From Blautia sp. SC05B48 (GTDB taxonomy: Bacteria; Bacillota; Clostridia; Lachnospirales; Lachnospiraceae), in NCBI RefSeq assembly GCF_005848555.1, contig NZ_CP040518.1, positions 805,001-869,000 on the forward strand: 64,000 nucleotides of DNA, given 5' to 3'. Numbering within the stretch: the stretch's first letter is position 1; every line of letters begins with the position of its first letter. Below are positions 8,297-18,604 of the stretch, piece after piece. The notes beneath the pieces are model-generated. The model searched no databases. It saw only the letters and a list, made by a program, of their open reading frames with translations, and was not told where the DNA came from. The translations under genes were made by a program, and so were the position numbers.

Positions 8297-9919
8297 TTAT
8301 GACTCCTCATCCGGGTCTTCTTCCACTACGATATCCATGTGGATATTCTCCCGAAGTGCATCGTCTACTGTGATCTGCGCGAGATTGGTGTGCTGATGTT
8401 TGTTGGCTACCAGCATATGTATCTCCACGCTTTTGCCTGTCCGGGCAGCAATAATGTCCTGAAGCTCTTTCTTCGCCTCCGGATTGTCTACATAATTCAT
8501 CCCCAGAAAATCCTGGAATTCCACATAAAGGATAGAATCTCCTGTTTCTCCGTTATACTTTGGGACTGCACGCTGCAGGGACTGCTTGAAAAGTCCGGTA
8601 GTCTGACCCACGATGGCACGCCAGCCTGCCACGATCTTCTGAAGATCCTCAGGAGCTGCCTTCTGTGGTTTCTGCTGCTGTGCCGTTGCTGCACCGGTCA
8701 CTGCCGCCACCGGTTCCCCGGCTCCGCCGGCCTCGCTCTCCCGAACGATCACCTGCTGCACAGGCCGTTCCTCCATCTGCTTTTCCAGGACACGAAGCCT
8801 GTCAAGAACAGAGTCCAGATTTGTCTCCATGGCCGGTCTGCACAGCTTGATCAGTGCGATTTCCACCAATACACGCTTCTGGCTTGCAAAACGGATCTGA
8901 TTAGACAGATCGGAAAAAATACGAATGTAACGCATCAGCGTCTCCACATCTGTCATCTCGCTCTCTTCCTTCAGAAGCTTCAGATTCTCAGAAGAAACGT
9001 CAATGGCTTCCTCAGGATTTTCGGAAGTCTTCACAAGCAGAAGATTTCGCATATACCAGGTAAAATCTGATACAAACTGTCCCAGCTCACGGCCGCCTGT
9101 GATCAGGTCCTCCAGCACATGGATGGAACCTGTCACATCACCGGAAAGAACCTTTCGGAGAAGTCTGCTGAATACCTCTGTATCCACGGCTCCCAGAACA
9201 TCCAGGACTTTATCATAAGTAAGCACCTGTCCCAGATAAAAGGAAATACACTGATCCAGAAGACTCAGGGCATCTCGCATGGACCCGTCGCCTTTTTTTG
9301 CCACATAGCGTACAGCCTTCTCCTCTGCTTCCACCCCTTCTGCTGTCAGAAGCTCGGAAAGTCTGGCAGCAATGGTATCAATGGATATCCGGTGAAAGTC
9401 ATAGCGCTGACATCTGGACAGTATTGTGATCGGTATCTTGTGGGCCTCTGTAGTCGCCAGGATGAAGATAACATAAGAAGGCGGCTCCTCCAATGTTTTC
9501 AGAAGAGCATTAAATGCACCTGTTGAGAGCATATGCACCTCATCGATGATATAAACCTTGTATTTGCCCTCTGTTGGACGATAAGCCACTTCCTCACGGA
9601 TCTCACGGATGTTATCAACACCGTTGTTAGAGGCTGCATCGATTTCGATCACATTCATGGCAGTTCCCGCCTGAATGGCCTTGCACATGGCACATTCATT
9701 GCAGGGGCTGCCATTTACAGGATGTTCACAGTTTACTGCCTTCGCCAGGATCTTTGCAACCGTAGTTTTTCCGGTACCACGCGTTCCGCAGAACAGGTAT
9801 GCGTGTCCGATACGGTTCGCCTTGATCTGGTTGGTCAGTGTTGTCACAATATGATCCTGTCCTTTTACATCGTCAAAATTGTCGGGACGAAATTTACGGT
9901 AAAGAGCAGTATAACTCAT
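8297..9919 (-). CDS. dnaX: DNA polymerase III subunit gamma/tau
   Basis: A 540-residue clamp-loader ATPase. Visible are Walker [10 protein letters not shown] near residues 45-53, a four-cysteine zinc module (CEHP...CNECAMC), Walker [10 protein letters not shown], the SRC arginine-finger motif (LSRCQRYDF), domain III, and a C-terminal tau-type region from about residue 370. It loads the beta clamp and links polymerase and helicase. No frameshift signal is evident at the expected gamma/tau boundary. It begins 70 bp after pfkA and is followed by ybaB and recR. Confidence 0.97.
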   Translation of the reverse strand: MSYTALYRKFRPDNFDDVKGQDHIVTTLTNQIKANRIGHAYLFCGTRGTGKTTVAKILAKAVNCEHPVNGSPCNECAMCKAIQAGTAMNVIEIDAASNNGVDNIREIREEVAYRPTEGKYKVYIIDEVHMLSTGAFNALLKTLEEPPSYVIFILATTEAHKIPITILSRCQRYDFHRISIDTIAARLSELLTAEGVEAEEKAVRYVAKKGDGSMRDALSLLDQCISFYLGQVLTYDKVLDVLGAVDTEVFSRLLRKVLSGDVTGSIHVLEDLITGGRELGQFVSDFTWYMRNLLLVKTSENPEEAIDVSSENLKLLKEESEMTDVETLMRYIRIFSDLSNQIRFASQKRVLVEIALIKLCRPAMETNLDSVLDRLRVLEKQMEERPVQQVIVRESEAGGAGEPVAAVTGAATAQQQKPQKAAPEDLQKIVAGWRAIVGQTTGLFKQSLQRAVPKYNGETGDSILYVEFQDFLGMNYVDNPEAKKELQDIIAARTGKSVEIHMLVANKHQHTNLAQITVDDALRENIHMDIVVEEDPDEES

Positions 9920-9945
9920 AAAACTCTCCTTCTCTTCGCCACAGT

Positions 9946-9969
9946 CGCCGCGGAAAGACTCCCGCGGCG
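9946..9969 (-). promoter_or_regulatory. GC-rich perfect hairpin between pfkA and dnaX
   Basis: An 8-bp perfect stem (CGCCGCGG with CCGCGGCG, 8-base loop) lies between the pfkA stop and the dnaX ribosome site. No U-tract follows on either strand, so it is not a standard terminator. It could protect or attenuate the pfkA-dnaX transcript. Confidence 0.5.
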
Positions 9970-9989
9970 GCCAGATGACTCATAATTCA

Positions 9990-11072
9990 TTAATCGCCAA
10001 AACTGATTCCGATCTGTTTGGCTGCTTTTACAAGCTGATCCTTTGGAGATACCATCTTCAGCTTGCCTGCGCATTCAGCAAGAGGAACCCGTTTGATCTT
10101 GCCATTGATGACGCCGATCATAACACCATATTCCTCATCCATGATCGCCTGCGCTGCACCGGCACCGATCCTTGTGGAAAGAACGCGGTCATATGCACAT
10201 GGCTCTCCGCCTCGCTGCATATGTCCCGGAACTGTGATACGTACCTCACTTCCGGTCACCTTCTGGATCTGGTCTGCGATCTCATAGGATACAGACGGAT
10301 ATTTCTTTGCTCTTTCCGCAAGCTTTTCTTTGTATTTTTTCTTTGGAAGCTCTGCATCTTCTTTTGAGATAGCTCCCTCAGCTACTGCAAGAATGGTAAA
10401 ACGCTTGCCGGCCTTGTTACGCTTCTGGATGGCTTCCGCAACCTTATTGATATCGTATGGGATCTCCGGAATCAGGATCACATCTGCTCCGCCTGCAACA
10501 CCGGCATTCAGTGTAAGGCTTCCGACCTTATGTCCCATGATCTCGACAATAAATACACGTCCATGGGATGCAGCTGTTGTATGGATGCAGTCAATGGCAT
10601 TAGTTGCGATCTCCAGAGCACTCTGGAAACCAAATGTCATATCTGTACCCCAGATATCATTATCAATGGTCTTCGGAAGATGGATGATATTCAGGCCTTC
10701 CTCGCGGAGAAGATTGGCTGTTTTCTGCGTTCCATTTCCGCCGAGGATCACAAGACAGTCCAGACAGAGCTTATAGTAAGTCTGTTTCATTGCCTCAACC
10801 TTGTCCAGTCCCTTCTCATCCGGAACCCGCATCAGTTTAAACGGCTGTCTGGATGTTCCGAGAATAGTTCCGCCCTGAGTCAGGATCCCGGAAAAGTCCC
10901 TGGCTGTAAGCATACGGTATTTCCCGTAGATCAGTCCCTTATATCCGTCATCAAATCCATAAACCTCAAGGTTCTCAACGCTGTTGCTCAGGCCCTTCAC
11001 AACGCCTCTCATAGTTGCGTTCAGCGCCTGGCAGTCACCACCGCTTGTAAGCAGACCGATTCTTTTAATCAT
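9990..11072 (-). CDS. pfkA: 6-phosphofructokinase
   Basis: A 360-residue phosphofructokinase converting fructose-6-phosphate to the 1,6-bisphosphate. It shows GLLTSGGDCQALNATMRG at the N-terminus, the nucleotide loop GGNGTQKTA, the catalytic PKTIDNDI motif, and MGHKVGSL. The glycine after GGN is the residue type linked to ATP use, whereas the lysine in PKTIDND is shared with PPi enzymes, so phosphoryl-donor choice is not fully settled. The ATG at 11072 was chosen for its GGAGG site; an upstream in-frame ATG at 11105 lacks one. The promoter is at 11211-11239. Confidence 0.95.
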   Translation of the reverse strand: MIKRIGLLTSGGDCQALNATMRGVVKGLSNSVENLEVYGFDDGYKGLIYGKYRMLTARDFSGILTQGGTILGTSRQPFKLMRVPDEKGLDKVEAMKQTYYKLCLDCLVILGGNGTQKTANLLREEGLNIIHLPKTIDNDIWGTDMTFGFQSALEIATNAIDCIHTTAASHGRVFIVEIMGHKVGSLTLNAGVAGGADVILIPEIPYDINKVAEAIQKRNKAGKRFTILAVAEGAISKEDAELPKKKYKEKLAERAKKYPSVSYEIADQIQKVTGSEVRITVPGHMQRGGEPCAYDRVLSTRIGAGAAQAIMDEEYGVMIGVINGKIKRVPLAECAGKLKMVSPKDQLVKAAKQIGISFGD

Positions 11073-11210
11073 AGCGTCCTCCATTCTGTGCCCTCTTATG
11101 TGCACATTTTATTTGTTGCTGTCTGCATATAAGACAGATATTCCACCTGACGTATTTCTGCAGAACAACTACTGTATCCTCTCTTTTCACAGAGTTTTAC
11201 ACAGTATAAT

Positions 11211-11239
11211 ATTATAAAGCATTTTCAGGCAGTGTACAA
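11211..11239 (-). promoter_or_regulatory. Promoter for pfkA
   Basis: Minus-strand TTGTAC (11239-11234), 17-bp spacer and TATAAT (11216-11211). This leaves an untranslated leader of about 130 nt before the pfkA start. I recognise no riboswitch in that leader. Confidence 0.7.
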
Positions 11240-11244
11240 TAGCC

Positions 11245-11281
11245 AAAAAAACCCGGATCATTTATATGCCCACATCCGGAT
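11245..11281 (-). terminator. Intrinsic terminator upstream of pfkA
   Basis: On the minus strand CCGGAT pairs with ATCCGG and is followed by seven T residues. It would stop a minus-strand transcript arriving from 11282-11530, just before the pfkA promoter. No confident gene lies in that stretch, only an open frame without a good start. Confidence 0.65.
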
Positions 11282-11510
11282 CGGACCTGGGATACGATGA
11301 AATCTCGATCAGCAATATTCCGGCTAAACAGAGCATTCTCAGCTTCAATTCAGTTTCACTCTTCGCAACACCAAAAACGGCGGTATTCAGAACTGCCACC
11401 TCAGTCTTCTCAGCTGATATCCCTGTTTTAAAACCTGCGCCTTTATGCTGAAATCAAAAACTGAATACGTGAAATATCCGGGGGCTCCTTTTTATAAAAA
11501 CAGATCTGGC
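11282..11510. other. Intergenic stretch with possible gene remnant
   Basis: This part of the 478-bp gap between pfkA and the SRP RNA holds no convincing gene. On the minus strand an open frame runs from about 11443 to a TAA at 11264 (tail reads LIEISSYPRSDPDVGI) but has no ATG/GTG/TTG start with a ribosome site at its beginning. The plus-strand frame over the same bases also lacks a ribosome site. It may be a decayed gene. Confidence 0.3.
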
Positions 11511-11515
11511 GCATC

Positions 11516-11544
11516 TTGACAAATCATTCATAAGAGTCTATAAT
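11516..11544 (+). promoter_or_regulatory. Consensus promoter of the SRP RNA
   Basis: TTGACA (11516-11521) and TATAAT (11539-11544) are perfect consensus hexamers with a 17-bp spacer. The predicted start, about 7 bp on, coincides with the 5' end of the RNA stem, as expected for a highly expressed stable RNA. Confidence 0.9.
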
Positions 11545-11550
11545 TAAATT

Positions 11551-11811
11551 CCGCGCAGCCGGGGAGATAGCGGTGCCCTGTACCTGCAATCCGCTACAGC
11601 AGGGGTGATGCCAATCTGAGGCTTGTATCTTGCAGAGCAGCCCTTTATAAGTGGCGTTGACGTCTGGGTCTTACGCAACAGGAATCTGTGAACCGTGTCA
11701 GGGCAGGAATGCAGCAGCACTAAGCAGAAGCTCTTGTGTGCCGTGAGGGTGCCTGGGCTGAGTTAACTGTAAAGGTAACGTCTGTGAGACCATTCCGAGG
11801 TGCGGCGCGCG
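11551..11811 (+). ncRNA. ffs: Signal recognition particle RNA (large Firmicutes type)
   Basis: About 261 nt. The 5' bases CGCGC pair with GCGCG at the 3' end, closing the Alu/S-domain rod. Near 11695-11720 is the S-domain core with GTCAGG, a GGAA apical tetraloop and GCAGCAGC, the Ffh-binding signature. A conserved-looking Alu part (GGGGAGATAGCGGTGCCCTGT) occupies the 5' end. The long form with an Alu domain is typical of Bacillus and Clostridia. It forms the RNA scaffold of the particle that targets nascent membrane proteins. The ends are inferred from pairing and the promoter. Confidence 0.92.
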
Positions 11812-11851
11812 TAAAAAAGGTTATAATATATGATCTCTATATAAACAGCAT

Positions 11852-11896
11852 TCCCGCCGGGTTCGTCATTTATGACTGATCCGGCGGGATTTTTTT
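11852..11896 (+). terminator. Terminator of the SRP RNA
   Basis: TCCCGCCGG (11852-11860) pairs with CCGGCGGGA (11881-11889), followed directly by seven T residues. It lies about 40 bp past the mature 3' end, which would then be made by processing. Confidence 0.85.
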
Positions 11897-11923
11897 ATGC
11901 ATTTACTCTTTACCTGCCCCTGC

Positions 11924-11964
11924 AAAAAAACGCCGGGAAGCTGTTCCGAATGCTCCCGACGTTT
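11924..11964 (-). terminator. Terminator of the tadA-yqeY operon
   Basis: On the minus strand AACGTCGGGA pairs with TCCCGGCGTT apart from one mismatch, then a run of T residues follows, just downstream of the YqeY-like gene stop. It is convergent with the SRP terminator. Confidence 0.75.
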
Positions 11965-11984
11965 TCCTGTATACATATATTGCG

Positions 11985-12422
11985 TTATTTACAATATCCG
12001 GCAACTACCTGATTGATCAGCTTGCCGTCTGCCTTTCCCTTCAGATCTCCCATAACTGCCTTCATGATCTGGCCTTTATTTCCTGTTGCCAGAACATCTG
12101 CAAATTTTTCCTCGATATAAGCCTTGATCTCTGCTTCATCCATCTGCTTCGGAGCGTATTTCGCAATGATGTCATATCTTGCCTGATACTCTTCTTTCAG
12201 ATCTGTACGTTCTGCAGGACAGGTATCGATCTGCTCTTTTGCTGTTTTCAGCTCTTTCAGGATAACTTTGTCTACAAGCTCTCCTTTGATGTCATCACGG
12301 CATCCCTCATCAATGGCAGCTTTTTTTACTGCTGCGATCAGTGCAGAAACTGCTTCCTTTGTCACCTTATCCTTGGCCTTCATTGCTGCTATCATGTCTT
12401 TTCTTAAAGCTTCAAGTTCCAT
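11985..12422 (-). CDS. GatB/YqeY domain protein
   Basis: A 145-residue YqeY-type protein, entirely the helical GatB/YqeY C-terminal domain: an N-terminal helix ELEALRKDMIAAMKAKDK, a central KDELKTAKEQ-like helix and a C-terminal MGDLKGKADGKLINQVV segment. It resembles the tRNA-binding tail of the GatB amidotransferase, but free-standing members have no settled function. The ATG at 12422 was preferred to an upstream frame opening at 12509: GGAGGA precedes it at seven bases and 145 residues is the normal family length. It follows tadA by 87 bp. Confidence 0.93.
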   Translation of the reverse strand: MELEALRKDMIAAMKAKDKVTKEAVSALIAAVKKAAIDEGCRDDIKGELVDKVILKELKTAKEQIDTCPAERTDLKEEYQARYDIIAKYAPKQMDEAEIKAYIEEKFADVLATGNKGQIMKAVMGDLKGKADGKLINQVVAGYCK

Positions 12423-12509
12423 TTTTTGTTCCTCCATTTTCTGTCGTTCCTGTGTCAACGACTTTCGTTTGGCCTGAATGGATTTTCTGTCTGTAATAGT
12501 GAAATCCAT

Positions 12510-13034
12510 TTATGATTTTATTTTGATATTTTCACAGGATTCTGTCAAGAGTAAATCTCTCATGATTTTTGCCTGCTTCTTTTTCTCCCGCAGTTCCCTG
12601 AAAAATGCGGAAAGCATTTCGGAGCATTCCTCTTCCAATACCCCTTCTGTGATCTTTACCTGATGATTAAAGCCTTCGATCTGAAGAAGATTCATCACAG
12701 ATCCGGCACAGCCTGCTTTCGGGTTCATGCAGCCGATCACCACCTCATCGATCCTGGACTGTACCAATGCACCGGAACACATCTGACAAGGCTCCAGCGT
12801 TACATACATGGTGCAGCCCTCCAGACGCCAGTCTCCCAGCTTTTTACTGGCCTTTCGGATAGCATTAAGCTCTGCATGAGATAAGGTATTTTTGTCTGTA
12901 TTGCGGCGATTGTAGCCTCTGGCTATGATCTTTCCCTCATGCACGATCACACAGCCGATCGGCACTTCCTCCAATGCACGGGCCTTTTTTGCCTGGCGGA
13001 TTGCCTCTTTCATAAAACGTTCCTGATCTGTCAC
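12510..13034 (-). CDS. tadA: tRNA-specific adenosine deaminase TadA
   Basis: A 174-residue zinc deaminase converting adenosine-34 to inosine in tRNA-Arg(ACG). The catalytic HAE motif is at about residues 53-55 and the zinc motif PCQMC at about 82-86; VPIGCVIV and NRRNTDKN are typical substrate-pocket segments. About 20 C-terminal residues exceed the common length. A ribosome site AGGAGT lies upstream of ATG 13034. It heads a two-gene unit with the YqeY-like gene. Confidence 0.95.
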   Translation of the reverse strand: MTDQERFMKEAIRQAKKARALEEVPIGCVIVHEGKIIARGYNRRNTDKNTLSHAELNAIRKASKKLGDWRLEGCTMYVTLEPCQMCSGALVQSRIDEVVIGCMNPKAGCAGSVMNLLQIEGFNHQVKITEGVLEEECSEMLSAFFRELREKKKQAKIMRDLLLTESCENIKIKS

Positions 13035-13216
13035 GTTTTTACTCCTCCTGTAACTTCACATTCCGGAAAAAGCTCCGGGATTCTATCTGTTCATACCAAG
13101 ACTGCTCTCAGCCTTCTGTACGTTCGATTATAACTTTTCAGATATTCCATGTCAATCTGCTGCAAAACAGATATTAGCATACAGCAGGAACAGTACGGAG
13201 TAATTTCCTGTAACAT

Positions 13217-13263
13217 AAAAAACGCAGACAACGGAAGCTCTCGCGAACTCCATTGTCTGCGTC
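13217..13263 (-). terminator. Terminator of the GH1 operon
   Basis: On the minus strand ACGCAGACAA...TTGTCTGCGT form a long stem, extended by GGA/TCC with one mismatch between, and followed by TTTTTT. It lies about 48 bp after the GH1 stop codon. Confidence 0.9.
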
Positions 13264-13310
13264 AATGAATGCATTATATCTACTTTTTTCCGGAAAGTCA
13301 GGCAGCCATA

Positions 13311-15015
<1,705 letters not shown>

Positions 15016-15020
<5 letters not shown>

Positions 15021-15936
15021 TGTTCATGAAGTGATATAAAGCACCGATTAAATTTGCGTCATTGTAGAATTGACAGTTTGTGATCTTCGGCTCCGGAACA
15101 TATGGTGTTATCTTTCGCAGCGGAATATTCTTCATTACTTCCTCCAGGCTCTTCTGAAGATATTCATGCAGAAGCGGCTGCTGGCTGATGCCTCCGCCGA
15201 TAGCAATGATGTCCAGATCCAGATAAATATTCAGGTTATAGATCTGTACTGCAAGACGATCTGTAAACTCCCTCAGACCTGCCAGAACTTTCTCATCACC
15301 TTCATTTGCCAGACCGAATATCTTCAATCCATCGTAAATCTGCCAGTCCTCTCCTGTATGCTTTGCAACAGTCTTTGCAAGTCCTTCCGCACCACTGATC
15401 ATTCCCCAGTAGTTGTCCAGCTCTGCCGGCCCCTTCGCCTCTGTGCATATATAGCTGTATTCGCCTGCGGTAAAATGATTTCCGCGGAAAAGCTTTCCGT
15501 TGAGGATGATCCCGCCTGCAACACCGGTTCCGATAACAACAACAGCCCCATTTGTACAGCCCTTAAGACTTCCTCTCCAGAACTCGGCAAGTGCCGCACA
15601 TTTTCCATCATTTTCCACAGAAACCGGAATTCCGTAACGCTGGGAAAGTTCTGTGCCAACAGTACTTCCTGCAAGATATCCAAGATATCCTGCTGTTACA
15701 CAATATCCATTCCTGTTGTCCAGCATACCAGGCATGCTGATGGCAATACCTTCAATGCGGTTTTTGTATTTCTCCACAACACTGTCCAGAACTGCATAAT
15801 AGTCCTCTTTTGTCTTTGTATGATAGTCCGGTGTGGGAACCTTATCTTTTTCAAGAATTTCTGCATTTTCGTTCATTAATGCATATTTCGTAAATGTTCC
15901 GCCTGCATCAAAAACCAGATAATTTTTCATTTTCAT
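15016..15936 (-). CDS. ROK-family sugar kinase
   Basis: A 306-residue ROK protein lacking an N-terminal DNA-binding domain, hence a kinase rather than a NagC-type repressor. It has the ATP site FDAGGTFTKYALM, the catalytic-base region SVENDGKCAALAE, VVVIGTGVAGGIILNG, and IIAIGGGIS. The classical CXCGXXGCXE zinc motif is missing; a YICTEAKGPAELDNY segment stands in its place. The sugar is unknown; a hexose or amino sugar is likely. Two close ATGs (15936, 15930) follow a GAGGT site. It lies 13 bp after the hydrolase gene. Confidence 0.9.
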
Positions 15937-15949
15937 TTTACCTCAAGCT

Positions 15950-16876
15950 TTATTTCTCGTCACCAAAATTCAGAGCAAGCTTTGCAAAGAAATCTTCCAG
16001 TGTCAGTCTTGCATCCAGATATTTGTAAACACGGATCTCACGGTTGTCCTGTCCATGGATGTATGTCATATCCTCTGCGATTCTCGGTGCAGATACCATA
16101 TCGTAGCTTACTTTTTCCAGTTCTTCCATCAGAACGGCGATGGTTCCCTGATCACCAAGTCCCCAGATCTCGCCCTGCGGCCAGTCCATTTCATACTTGG
16201 CCGCTACATGGTTGAAATCCACCAGCTGCTCAAAAAGATATTTTCCGATCTTTCCACATGGGCGTACCTTCAGCTGAAGCTCTGCAAGAGAAACAGCCAT
16301 CACTTTATAAAGACTCATCGGCACCTGCCATACCGGCACTTTGGAGGAAAATACTACGTTTGCAGCGTTGATATCCATCATCAGGTTGAACTCAAATCCG
16401 CCCTTTGGATAATCTGCTCCGCCGATCCAGATCACTGTCATGCGCTCTGCGATCTCCGGTTTCATCAGAAGTGCGGAGGCAACGTCTGTAATGGCACCCT
16501 GGCACGCAATGTACAGCGGTCTTTTATCCTCCTTCATCGCTTCCTCGATGATGAATCTTGCACCCTCGGAATCGATAGGTGTATTCTCATCTTCAAGGGC
16601 GCGTGGTGCACCCAGCTTTACCGGATACTGATTCTTAAGCCCCATAAGCTCCATGACTTTGATGATCTCATCGTAACTTGCCTGCGCAGTACCAAGCTCG
16701 CCGTACTGCTGCGGGTTTTTCCAGAAATGACCCGCAACAAGGCCTTTTACGTCGAATCTTGGTGTCATGAGATGATGCGCTACTGCATACTGGTCATCTG
16801 CCTCGTTTTTGCAATCTGTATGTACGATCACCCTTACTTTTTTGTTTTCCGGTACTGTATAGGCATAATTCCACAT
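15950..16876 (-). CDS. Nucleoside hydrolase-like protein
   Basis: A 308-residue protein related to inosine-uridine hydrolases and the DUF1593 group. The N-terminal VHTDCKNEADDQYAVAHHL keeps the Asp cluster that binds Ca2+, but with two more residues between the first and later aspartates than in classical DTDPGxDD enzymes. IACQGAITDVASALL, VIWIGGADYPKGGFEFNLMMDINAANVV and a late WGLGDQG segment complete the fold. It probably cleaves an N-glycosidic bond; the substrate is unknown. ATG 16876 was chosen for AGGAGG. Its place beside a ROK kinase and a GH1 enzyme is unusual. Confidence 0.85.
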   Translation of the reverse strand: MWNYAYTVPENKKVRVIVHTDCKNEADDQYAVAHHLMTPRFDVKGLVAGHFWKNPQQYGELGTAQASYDEIIKVMELMGLKNQYPVKLGAPRALEDENTPIDSEGARFIIEEAMKEDKRPLYIACQGAITDVASALLMKPEIAERMTVIWIGGADYPKGGFEFNLMMDINAANVVFSSKVPVWQVPMSLYKVMAVSLAELQLKVRPCGKIGKYLFEQLVDFNHVAAKYEMDWPQGEIWGLGDQGTIAVLMEELEKVSYDMVSAPRIAEDMTYIHGQDNREIRVYKYLDARLTLEDFFAKLALNFGDEK

Positions 16877-16969
16877 AATATTTTCCTCCTTATATAAAAC
16901 AGATGTTCTGATAATCGAAAGGAGCACCTTTCGATGCTCCTTATTTTTTCTTTTTTGTTCGATTTAAAT

Positions 16970-18403
16970 TTATGCGTTTTCTTTATTCCGCTGGTTCAGC
17001 TCTGCACGGATCTGCGGATATTTTTTATCCAGATCATATGGGATCAGCACAACGATAGAAAGTATTGTAGCTACCAGCGCAAGACCACCGAATGCAAAAT
17101 TGATCGCTGTATGTGTCTGCGGGAACTCCTTTGCAATGCTGATACCATCTGCCATTGCCTTATCAAGCTTTGCTGCATCGTAGTTACCCCATACAAGAAG
17201 GGCAGATACGATAGCAGATGCTGCTGCTGAGGAAACCTTGTTTACAAATCCCTGGATCGCATTCTGTGTTCCACCAAGGTTTCTTCCTACCTGCCACTCT
17301 GTATAGTCAAAGATATCAGGCATCATGGAGAAGAACATACTGGAACGGAAACCAAAGCCAAGTCCGATCAGTCCAAGGGATGCTGTTGCGATCGTTCCAT
17401 TGGATGTAAAAAACAGAATCGCAAAGCCAACACAGTCTACGATCGCTCCAAACTGGATCAGCTTGATCTTTGCAATTCCCTTACCATTGAGATAAGCTGC
17501 AAGGATCATAGTCGGGATTGCAAGCAAGGTAAGTAAAGTAAGTGCCAGTGACATTCCGCTTACATCACCAACAATGTAAGTATAATAGTACTGCATTGCA
17601 CCATACATGGAAAGATATCCAAGGAAGAGGAAAAATACCTCGCCAAGGAACATGATGTAATATTTATTTTTTACAAGACTTCCGATATCCTTGATCAGAG
17701 AGCTCTTTCCTGCTGACTTTGTCGGAGGATTGATCTCCACGATGGAGAATACACAGATTGCCATGATGATGATAACGATGATTCCAAGCACAATGTTTGT
17801 GTTACGATATCCGGTAGCCAATGCTGCACCAGTTGCATCCTTGGAGCCGGAGAAGAAATATACCATCGGAAGCACGAACAGGGAAGATGTCAGTGATCCA
17901 AGGTTTGAAAATACAGTACGTGTTGTAGAAATCTTGGTACGCTCTGTTGCGGATGCTGACAGAGAAGATACGATCGGTGCCATCGGAATATTTACCAGAG
18001 TATAGCCAAATGAGAAGATAACGTAAGTTACGTATGCCCATGCAAGCTTTGCACCTGCGCTCCATCCTGTCGGAACGGAAAACAGAAGAACCATACCAAC
18101 TGCAAGGACCGGTGCACCATAAAGCATCCATGGACGGTAACGTCCCATTTTTGTATCGGTACGGTCGATCATTGCACCTACCATATAGTCTGTGAATGCA
18201 TCGATGAATTTTGTTACAACGAACATAAATCCAACAGCGCCGGCTGCAAGTCCCGCGCAGTTTGTGTAATAAAAGAGAAGATATGTATTGGCAAGAAGGT
18301 AAGCAAGATTACAAGCATAATCACTGATACCAAAACCGATACGCTGTCTCCATTTAAACTTTGTTGTTTCATAATATGCCGGTTCGTGTTTTAACTTTTG
18401 CAT
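16970..18403 (-). CDS. MFS transporter, glycoside-pentoside-hexuronide (GPH) cation symporter type
   Basis: A 477-residue, 12-helix membrane protein. The N-terminal QRIGFGISDYACNL and the loop DYMVGAMIDRTDTKMGRYRPWMLYGAP, with conserved Asp, Arg and Pro, mark the GPH family (MelB/XynP-like), which carries glycosides with Na+ or H+. The later FGFRSSMFFSMMPDIFDYTEWQVGRN is also characteristic. ATG 18403 was chosen for GGTGGAGG upstream; the earlier in-frame codons are not convincing. It is the first structural gene of the operon and defines its substrate as a glycoside taken up without PTS phosphorylation. Confidence 0.93.
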   Translation of the reverse strand: MQKLKHEPAYYETTKFKWRQRIGFGISDYACNLAYLLANTYLLFYYTNCAGLAAGAVGFMFVVTKFIDAFTDYMVGAMIDRTDTKMGRYRPWMLYGAPVLAVGMVLLFSVPTGWSAGAKLAWAYVTYVIFSFGYTLVNIPMAPIVSSLSASATERTKISTTRTVFSNLGSLTSSLFVLPMVYFFSGSKDATGAALATGYRNTNIVLGIIVIIIMAICVFSIVEINPPTKSAGKSSLIKDIGSLVKNKYYIMFLGEVFFLFLGYLSMYGAMQYYYTYIVGDVSGMSLALTLLTLLAIPTMILAAYLNGKGIAKIKLIQFGAIVDCVGFAILFFTSNGTIATASLGLIGLGFGFRSSMFFSMMPDIFDYTEWQVGRNLGGTQNAIQGFVNKVSSAAASAIVSALLVWGNYDAAKLDKAMADGISIAKEFPQTHTAINFAFGGLALVATILSIVVLIPYDLDKKYPQIRAELNQRNKENA

Positions 18404-18604
18404 TTTTCCTCCACCTTTTTTATGTTGATTTAACGATCCACTCCGGAACATGTAAATTTTTTCTGCGCGCCCTGTTTCTGGCGGATCAATCAGGTATGTC
18501 TCAACGACAAGCATATTATAATCAAAGCTATTTGATTTTCGTTATCATTTTTTTGATATTTTTATCATTTCCCCAACACATTTCTAATAGTTTTATAAAC
18601 TTAT

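Noticed and set aside
9286-9304. A-rich heptamer in dnaX as a programmed frameshift site
   Set aside because: The run encodes the conserved [12 protein letters not shown] segment of the ATPase region, far from the gamma/tau boundary where frameshifting occurs.
11266-11451. A 61-residue plus-strand protein upstream of the SRP RNA
   Set aside because: No ribosome site and no recognisable similarity; it overlaps the minus-strand terminator arm.
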